NCBI GenBank assembly: GCA_041743935.1
Contig: JBGTLU010000012.1
Coordinates: 1 to 19,087 of the forward strand
DNA: 19,087 nucleotides
Direction of reading: 5' to 3'
Source of the DNA: JBGTLU01 sp041743935
GTDB lineage: Bacteria > Bacteroidota > Bacteroidia > Sphingobacteriales > Sphingobacteriaceae
Within the stretch, counting starts at the first letter, position 1, and each line of letters opens with the position of its first letter. The translations under genes and the position numbers were made by a program. The notes under the pieces are model-generated. The model was not told the DNA's origin, made no database searches, and was given only the letters and a program-made list of their open reading frames with translations. This document shows positions 14,843 to 19,087 of this stretch, in pieces.

Positions 14843-15163
14843 ATGGATACTAACCCTAAACGTACTTTTGGAATAATGAGAAAGATATTTCCTTTTCTTA
14901 AAAGTCCGTATGTGATTTTAAGTATATTCTTTTTAGTGTGGATGTTTTTTATCGATCGGAATGATTTTTTTGCCCAGCAAAAATACCGGGAGCGTTTAGA
15001 TAAATTAAAAGCAGACAGAACCTATTACGAAACAGAAATAGCCAAAACGCAAAAAGACATGGAAGAGCTTACTTCCAATCCCGAAAAGCTAGAGAAATTT
15101 GCTCGCGAAAAATACTTAATGAAACGGGAGAATGAAGATGTTTTTGTAGTGGTAGAAGAATAA
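14843..15163 (+). CDS. FtsB/DivIC-like septum formation protein
   Basis: This small bitopic protein (106 residues) has a short basic cytoplasmic N-terminus, one membrane helix (about 22-37), then a heptad-like coiled coil (about 43-80) and the family ending EKLEKFAREKYLMKRENEDVFVVVEE. FtsB/DivIC proteins form a complex with FtsL and FtsQ at the division site and control septal peptidoglycan synthesis. The ATG at 14843 is chosen over an in-frame TTG just before it; the Met at 14876 would shorten the N-terminus. No SD sequence is present. The position after eno supports the call. It converges on the next gene with only three bases between the stops and no visible terminator. Confidence 0.88.
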   Translation: MDTNPKRTFGIMRKIFPFLKSPYVILSIFFLVWMFFIDRNDFFAQQKYRERLDKLKADRTYYETEIAKTQKDMEELTSNPEKLEKFAREKYLMKRENEDVFVVVEE

Positions 15164-15166
15164 AAA

Positions 15167-16048
15167 CTATACGTTACTGAATCTTCCGAAAACACCTAAA
15201 GGCAACTTATTACCATGCGTAGCTTGTAAATAAAGTTCTCCAATTTCTAGATTTTTTGCGTTCGGATAAGCATTTTTAAGTAAATTTTCTACTATAATAG
15301 ACGAAAAACCAAGCGAGTAGGTATTTAAAATCAAAAAATGCTCTTTTTCATCCAATAGTTGTACAACATCGTTTACCATTTCGGTAATGTTATCCTCCAA
15401 TTTCCATTTTTCACCGTTTGGTCCGTTGCCATAAGCAGGCGGATCTAAAATAATTCCATGGTATTTTTTGCCTCGTTTAAGTTCGCGTTTCACAAACTTC
15501 AATGCATCTTCCACTACCCATCTAATATCTTTTAAGCCAGATAGCTCTTGATTTTCGTTGGACCACGTGATCACTTGTTTTATAGAATCTACATGCGTGG
15601 TATCTGCTCCTGCAGCTTTTGCGGCTAGAGATGCAGCACCAGTGTAGGCAAATAGGTTTAAAAATTTTGGTTCTTTGGTAGTAAGTTTTTTTATTTTTTG
15701 GCTGATGAAATCCCAGTTTACAGCCTGTTCTGGAAACACACCTACGTGCTTGAATGATGTTAATCCCAACCTTAGTTTAAAAGCAATGTCTTTGTTTTTA
15801 AATTCTATGTTCCATCTATCTGGTATAGAGGTTTGTTTTTTTATCCATTCGCCGCTAGTAGCCGATCTGCCTTTAAATTTTATATGATGTAATTTATCCC
15901 AATCGGTATCGCTTAAACTTTTATTCCAAACGGCTTGTGGTTCTGGCCGGATTAAAATATGCTTACCAAATCGTTCTAGTTTTTCAAAATCTCCACAATC
16001 CAAAAGTTCGTAATCGGTAAAATTTTGCGGAGTGAGTTGTTGAATCAT
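15167..16048 (-). CDS. RlmI/RlmK-like SAM-dependent methyltransferase
   Basis: The 293-residue protein resembles the methyltransferase half of the RlmI/RlmK group that modifies 23S rRNA. After a beta-rich N-terminal part (EKLERFGKHILIRPEPQAVW, 22-41) it has motif I FLNLFAYTGAASLAAKAAGA (129-148), VDSIKQVITWSNEN (153-166) and the DPP motif LDPPAYGNGP (201-210), followed by the ILNTYSLG strand. No PUA RNA-binding domain is present at the N-terminus, so the RNA target is uncertain. A tandem heptamer repeat lies between it and mlaF upstream. Confidence 0.82.
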   Translation of the reverse strand: MIQQLTPQNFTDYELLDCGDFEKLERFGKHILIRPEPQAVWNKSLSDTDWDKLHHIKFKGRSATSGEWIKKQTSIPDRWNIEFKNKDIAFKLRLGLTSFKHVGVFPEQAVNWDFISQKIKKLTTKEPKFLNLFAYTGAASLAAKAAGADTTHVDSIKQVITWSNENQELSGLKDIRWVVEDALKFVKRELKRGKKYHGIILDPPAYGNGPNGEKWKLEDNITEMVNDVVQLLDEKEHFLILNTYSLGFSSIIVENLLKNAYPNAKNLEIGELYLQATHGNKLPLGVFGRFSNV

Positions 16049-16091
16049 GGTTTGAGAAATGAGATAATAGATTTAAGATTTTGGAATTTTC

Positions 16092-16119
16092 ACTAACAAC
16101 TAACAACTAACAACTAATA
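16092..16119. repeat. Tandem heptanucleotide repeat
   Basis: Three exact copies of ACTAACA (16092-16112) and a fourth with one change (ACTAATA, 16113-16119) stand head to tail and stop right at the mlaF stop codon. They fill part of the 71-base gap before the methyltransferase gene. Confidence 0.9.
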
Positions 16120-16872
16120 CTATATCATCTTAGTGTATTCTTTTGCAATTTTTGAGGCAAAAACAAAATCATTTACTTCCGGATTGTCCGTTTTTAAAAT
16201 TTCGGCACTGCTACCTTCCCACCATTTTTTACCATTGTATAGAAATAGAATATTTTCACCAATTTCTACCACAGAGTTCATGTCGTGAGTATTTACTATG
16301 GTAGTTATATTGTATTCTTGCGTAATTTCTAGTATTAATTTATCAATAACGATAGAGGTAAGTGGGTCTAATCCTGAGTTTGGCTCATCGCAAAAAAGAT
16401 ATTTGGGTTGCATTACAATTGCTCTTGCAATGCCAACTCTTTTTTTCATCCCTCCTGATATTTCTGCGGGATATCTTTTATTCACATTCTCAAGATTTAC
16501 TCTATCTAAACAAAAGTTTACTCGGTCTAATTTTTCACTTCTCGACATTTCAGTAAACATATTCAATGCAAACATTACATTTTCTTCTACGGTCAAAGAA
16601 TCAAACAAAGCAGAACTCTGAAAAAGCATCCCAATTTCTTTTCGTATTGGTATTCTTTCTTCAAAATTCATTTTTGTGAAATCCTCATCAGCATATAAAA
16701 TTTCACCTTGAGTAACTTCATGTAACCCTACCATGCATTTTATAAGCGTGGTTTTACCAGAACCACTACTTCCAATAATGAGGTTGGTAATACCAGGACG
16801 GAATTTTGCGGAAATGTCCATCAGAACTTCAACTTCATCAAAAGATTTGTAAATATTTTTTACTTCTATCAT
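16120..16872 (-). CDS. mlaF: ABC transporter ATPase of MlaF type
   Basis: The 250-residue ATPase starts MIEVKNIYKSF. Walker A is GSSGSGKT (34-41), the Q-loop Q85 lies in MLFQSSALFDSLTVEENV, which is typical of the Mla/Ttg2 group, the signature is ISGGMKKR (138-145), Walker B ends in D162-E163, and the switch is H196. It should power lipid transport between inner and outer membrane with the MlaE permease. The start at 16872 is set by an ATGA overlap with the mlaE stop; the frame runs open to a TTG at 16920, which would lie inside mlaE and is rejected. No MCE-domain partner (MlaD) follows. Confidence 0.93.
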   Translation of the reverse strand: MIEVKNIYKSFDEVEVLMDISAKFRPGITNLIIGSSGSGKTTLIKCMVGLHEVTQGEILYADEDFTKMNFEERIPIRKEIGMLFQSSALFDSLTVEENVMFALNMFTEMSRSEKLDRVNFCLDRVNLENVNKRYPAEISGGMKKRVGIARAIVMQPKYLFCDEPNSGLDPLTSIVIDKLILEITQEYNITTIVNTHDMNSVVEIGENILFLYNGKKWWEGSSAEILKTDNPEVNDFVFASKIAKEYTKMI

Positions 16873-17603
16873 AATAATAAAATAGCTAATAATAAATCGG
16901 CAACAAGTATCAACACACAACTAACTACAACGGCACGTGTACTGGCTTCGCCTACTTCTAATGCTCCACCTGCAACATAAAAACCTTGATAAGAGGAAAC
17001 AGTTGAAATTATAAAAGCATAAACTACTGTTTTGATTATACCAATGTATAAGAAAAACGGATTAAAGTCTCCTAAAATACCCTCCATGTAATCTTGTTGA
17101 GTTACCGCTCCGGATACTACTCCTGCAACTAACCCTCCAGTGATGCTTAAAAACATGGATATAATAACCAGAATTGGGAACATGGTTAATGCCGCAATAA
17201 TTTTTGGTAATATTAAATAACTAGGTGAATTAATACCCATAATTTCTAGCGCATCTATTTGCTCGGTTACTCGCATGGTACCTATTTGTGATGCAATACT
17301 AGAACCTATTTTTCCAGCTAAAACTAATCCACCTAAAGTGGGACTTAATTCCAACAAAGTAGAATCTCTGGTTATACTGCCGATTACACTTTTAGGGATT
17401 AAATCAGAAATCAACTGATAAGCGGTTTGTACACAAGTTACCGCTCCAAAAAATATTGATATAATTACTACAATCCACACTGAGCCAACACCAATGGAAA
17501 CCATCTCCCGAAATATTTCTTTGCGATAAACCGAAAATTTCTCCGGTATACTAAAAGTTGCTCGCATAAGCAACACATATTTGCCTAAACTGTGAAGTAC
17601 CAT
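16869..17603 (-). CDS. mlaE: MlaE-family lipid ABC transporter permease
   Basis: This 244-residue inner-membrane protein has several hydrophobic segments (about 39-62, 140-165, 190-215 and 222-244). It carries the family core LGGLVLAGKIGSSIASQIGTM followed by RVTEQIDALEIMGINSPSYL. The N-terminal amphipathic region (FREMVSIGVGSVWIVV) also fits the family. It pairs with MlaF, encoded next with a 4-base overlap, to move phospholipids. Upstream is a 40-base divergent gap shared with the SDR gene. Confidence 0.94.
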   Translation of the reverse strand: MVLHSLGKYVLLMRATFSIPEKFSVYRKEIFREMVSIGVGSVWIVVIISIFFGAVTCVQTAYQLISDLIPKSVIGSITRDSTLLELSPTLGGLVLAGKIGSSIASQIGTMRVTEQIDALEIMGINSPSYLILPKIIAALTMFPILVIISMFLSITGGLVAGVVSGAVTQQDYMEGILGDFNPFFLYIGIIKTVVYAFIISTVSSYQGFYVAGGALEVGEASTRAVVVSCVLILVADLLLAILLL

Positions 17604-17616
17604 ACATAGATTTTCT

Positions 17617-17637
17617 GCTAAAATAAACTAATTTAGC
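17617..17637. repeat. Small inverted repeat between mlaE and the SDR gene
   Basis: GCTAAA (17617-17622) and TTTAGC (17632-17637) are perfect 6-base arms around a 9-base centre in the middle of the divergent gap. Each arm overlaps a weak -7-like box (TATTTTAG on the minus strand, TAATTTAG on the plus strand). It could be an operator or a coincidence in AT-rich DNA. Confidence 0.35.
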
Positions 17638-17643
17638 CAGTAA

Positions 17644-18345
17644 ATGAAAGTTCTTATAACAGGTGCCAGCAAAGGAATTGGCGCAGCTATAGCAGAAAAA
17701 TTTGCTCAAAAAGGGTACGATTTAGCACTTTGTGCTCGTAATTTGTCGGATCTAGAGCGTTTTGCAAATGCACTAAAAGCGAAATATGTAAACATAAAAA
17801 TTTTAACACGCTCCGTGGATTGTGCAAAATCCGATGATGTAAAAGCCTTTATCCATCAAATAAAAAATGATTTTGGGCAGATAGACATTTTAGTGAATAA
17901 CGCTGGTATTTACACGCAAGGCACTATTTTGAATACCAAATTAGAGGATTACACGCAAATGTTAAACGCCAATTTTTTTGCAGCTATAGAACTTACTCAA
18001 GCATTTGTGCCAGATATGATCACGAAAAAAAGCGGACATGTTATAAATATCACTTCTATCACCACAAAAAAATTACTTGTACATGCAGGTGCTTATGCTG
18101 TATCTAAAGCAGCAATGCAAAGTTTTACTGATAATCTCAGAGAAGAAGTACAACAAACAGGTGTTCGGGTAACAGCAATAATTCCCGGTGCAACATTTAC
18201 TTATTCATGGTTGGGTACAGATATACCTGAAGAAAGGTTTATTTCTGCAACAGACATTGCCGATGCTGTGTTGGCTGCTGTGAATTGTAGTACCGGAGCA
18301 AATATGGATGAAGTAATAATAAGACCTACATTAGGAGAGATTTGA
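17644..18345 (+). CDS. Short-chain dehydrogenase/reductase (SDR)
   Basis: The 233-residue protein is a classical SDR: nucleotide-binding TGASKGIG (6-13), NNAG (85-88), the active-site residues N110, S138 (NITSI), Y151 and K155 (YAVSK), and PG at 181-182. CARN at 30-33 after the second strand carries an Arg that often marks NADP use. The order of elements matches ketoacyl reductase-like enzymes, but the substrate cannot be assigned. It has its own short divergent promoter region, and the PspC-domain gene follows 39 bases later on the same strand. Confidence 0.92.
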   Translation: MKVLITGASKGIGAAIAEKFAQKGYDLALCARNLSDLERFANALKAKYVNIKILTRSVDCAKSDDVKAFIHQIKNDFGQIDILVNNAGIYTQGTILNTKLEDYTQMLNANFFAAIELTQAFVPDMITKKSGHVINITSITTKKLLVHAGAYAVSKAAMQSFTDNLREEVQQTGVRVTAIIPGATFTYSWLGTDIPEERFISATDIADAVLAAVNCSTGANMDEVIIRPTLGEI

Positions 18346-18358
18346 CAACAAAATCTGC

Positions 18359-18366
18359 TACCTTTA
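18359..18366 (+). promoter_or_regulatory. Candidate -7 box of the PspC gene
   Basis: TACCTTTA fits TAnnTTTG except for the last base and lies 18 bases before the ATG at 18385. A TTTG upstream is only 14 bases away instead of 19. Confidence 0.35.
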
Positions 18367-18384
18367 CTTTTTAATTGAAAACAA

Positions 18385-18579
18385 ATGACCAAGAAGTTAT
18401 ATAGAAATTCTAGCGAAGGCTCAATTGGAGGTGTTTGCACTGGTTTGGGAGAATATTTTGATTTGGATAAAGTATTAATACGAGTTGCGTTTATCATAGC
18501 TGCGTTCTTTTCAATTGGTATATTAGTTTACATCGTCATGTGGATTGTGGTGCCCGATAAAAAAAACCTGTTTAAATAA
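18385..18579 (+). CDS. Small PspC-domain membrane protein
   Basis: The 64-residue protein is essentially one PspC domain: KKLYRNSSEGSIGGVCTGLG, EYFDLDKVLIRVAFII, then a hydrophobic stretch (about 34-56) ending VVPDKK. PspC proteins sit in the inner membrane and take part in envelope stress responses in proteobacteria; the role of the small stand-alone form in Bacteroidota is less clear. No PspA or PspB is nearby. The leader is A-rich with no SD sequence. Confidence 0.9.
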   Translation: MTKKLYRNSSEGSIGGVCTGLGEYFDLDKVLIRVAFIIAAFFSIGILVYIVMWIVVPDKKNLFK

Positions 18580-18609
18580 ACCTCTTCATAAACAAATGCC
18601 TCCTTTTCT

Positions 18610-18617
18610 TACTTTTG
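18610..18617 (+). promoter_or_regulatory. -7 box of ispG
   Basis: TACTTTTG is a perfect TAnnTTTG, 17 bases before the ispG ATG at 18635. No TTTG stands 19 bases upstream. Confidence 0.45.
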
Positions 18618-18634
18618 TTTGCTAAATAGTAAGT

Positions 18635-19087
18635 ATGGAGCATACAGGAAATCTTGCCAAACAAATTCAGTTTCTTAAAGGAAAATATTGTAATTCGTTA
18701 AGTAATTACTCCCGTTTTCTTACCCGAGAAGTATCTATTGGCGATGTTGCTTTAGGTGCAAACCATCCCATACGAATTCAAAGCATGACCACCACCGATA
18801 CCATGGATACCATGGCTACGGTTGAGCAAACCATCCGAATGGTAAATGCTGGTTGTGAGTATGTTCGCATTACTGCACCATCCATTAAGGAAGCTCAAAA
18901 TCTAGAAGTTATTAAAAAAGAACTTCTCAAAAGAGGATATAAGGTGCCATTAATAGCTGATATCCATTTTACCCCAAATGCTGCAGAACTTGCCGCCAGA
19001 ATCATCGAAAAAGTAAGAGTGAATCCGGGTAACTATGCCGACAAAAAAAGATTTGAGATCATAGAATATAACGAGTCCGGATATCAG
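18635..19087 (+). CDS. ispG: 4-hydroxy-3-methylbut-2-enyl diphosphate synthase, 5' part
   Basis: The frame runs 151 codons from ATG 18635 to the window edge without a stop, so the 3' part is missing. The sequence has the IspG TIM-barrel start: REVSIGDVALGANHPIRIQS, then MTTTDTMDTMATVEQTIRM, AGCEYVRITAPS, VPLIADIHFTPNAAELAA and VRVNPGNYADKKRF. IspG is an iron-sulfur enzyme of the MEP isoprenoid pathway. Its C-terminal Cys ligands lie outside the window, as would the large insertion I expect in Bacteroidota members. An upstream in-frame TAA at 18623 limits the start. Confidence 0.95.
   Translation, partial: MEHTGNLAKQIQFLKGKYCNSLSNYSRFLTREVSIGDVALGANHPIRIQSMTTTDTMDTMATVEQTIRMVNAGCEYVRITAPSIKEAQNLEVIKKELLKRGYKVPLIADIHFTPNAAELAARIIEKVRVNPGNYADKKRFEIIEYNESGYQ

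Noticed and set aside
16092..16119. CRISPR-like array
   Set aside because: Units are only seven bases, directly adjacent with no spacers, and no cas genes are present.
16120..16920. Longer mlaF starting at TTG 16920
   Set aside because: It would overlap mlaE by about 50 bases, while the ATGA overlap at 16869-16872 gives the normal family N-terminus.

Overview
The window is AT-rich chromosomal DNA from a member of the Bacteroidota. Three things point there. Two secreted hydrolases carry C-terminal type IX secretion sorting domains. The first gene is a Bacteroidota-type outer-membrane porin (Porin_10). Several promoters follow the TTTG-N19-TAnnTTTG pattern, and almost every gene lacks a Shine-Dalgarno (SD) sequence. 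The order (flavobacterial, sphingobacterial or chitinophagal) cannot be fixed by eye. I saw no tRNA, rRNA, CRISPR array, insertion sequence or phage gene. No gene-free stretch exceeds 300 bases; the longest are 7144-7346 and 3856-4040.

Layout. 1-2691: the 3' end of a porin gene, an exported CxxC protein of unknown function, a small conserved protein of unknown function, and the peptidoglycan glycosyltransferase mtgA. 2715-3925 (minus strand): the ribosomal operon rpsF-rpsR-rplI with a clear promoter and terminator. 4041-7143: divergent dnaX (DNA polymerase III gamma/tau), then isocitrate dehydrogenase. 7347-9972: a tandem pair of paralogous secreted alpha/beta hydrolases. 10027-11564 (minus): panB and an RluA-type pseudouridine synthase. 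11685-15163: carA, a methyltransferase, eno and the FtsB/DivIC-like division gene. 15167-17603 (minus): mlaE, mlaF and an RlmI/RlmK-like methyltransferase. 17644 to the end: an SDR oxidoreductase, a PspC-domain protein and the 5' part of ispG.

Most genes are housekeeping. The points that deserve a second look are mainly regulatory. rpsR and rplI have clear SD sequences while the other starts have none. This stands out because bS6 and bS18, made from this operon, help to hide the anti-SD in Bacteroidia ribosomes. dnaX has a run of ten A at the junction between its AAA+ core and its C-terminal part, and both alternative frames stop within a few codons, so a short gamma form by slippage is plausible. 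A DnaA-box match lies just before the division gene, and a near match sits in a long inverted repeat before dnaX. Several promoter -7 boxes lie only 4-6 bases before the start codon, which suggests leaderless mRNAs. Four starts were placed inside longer open frames on the basis of family alignment, promoter position or gene overlap: rpsF 3855, icd 5872, ftsB/divIC-like 14843 and mlaF 16872.
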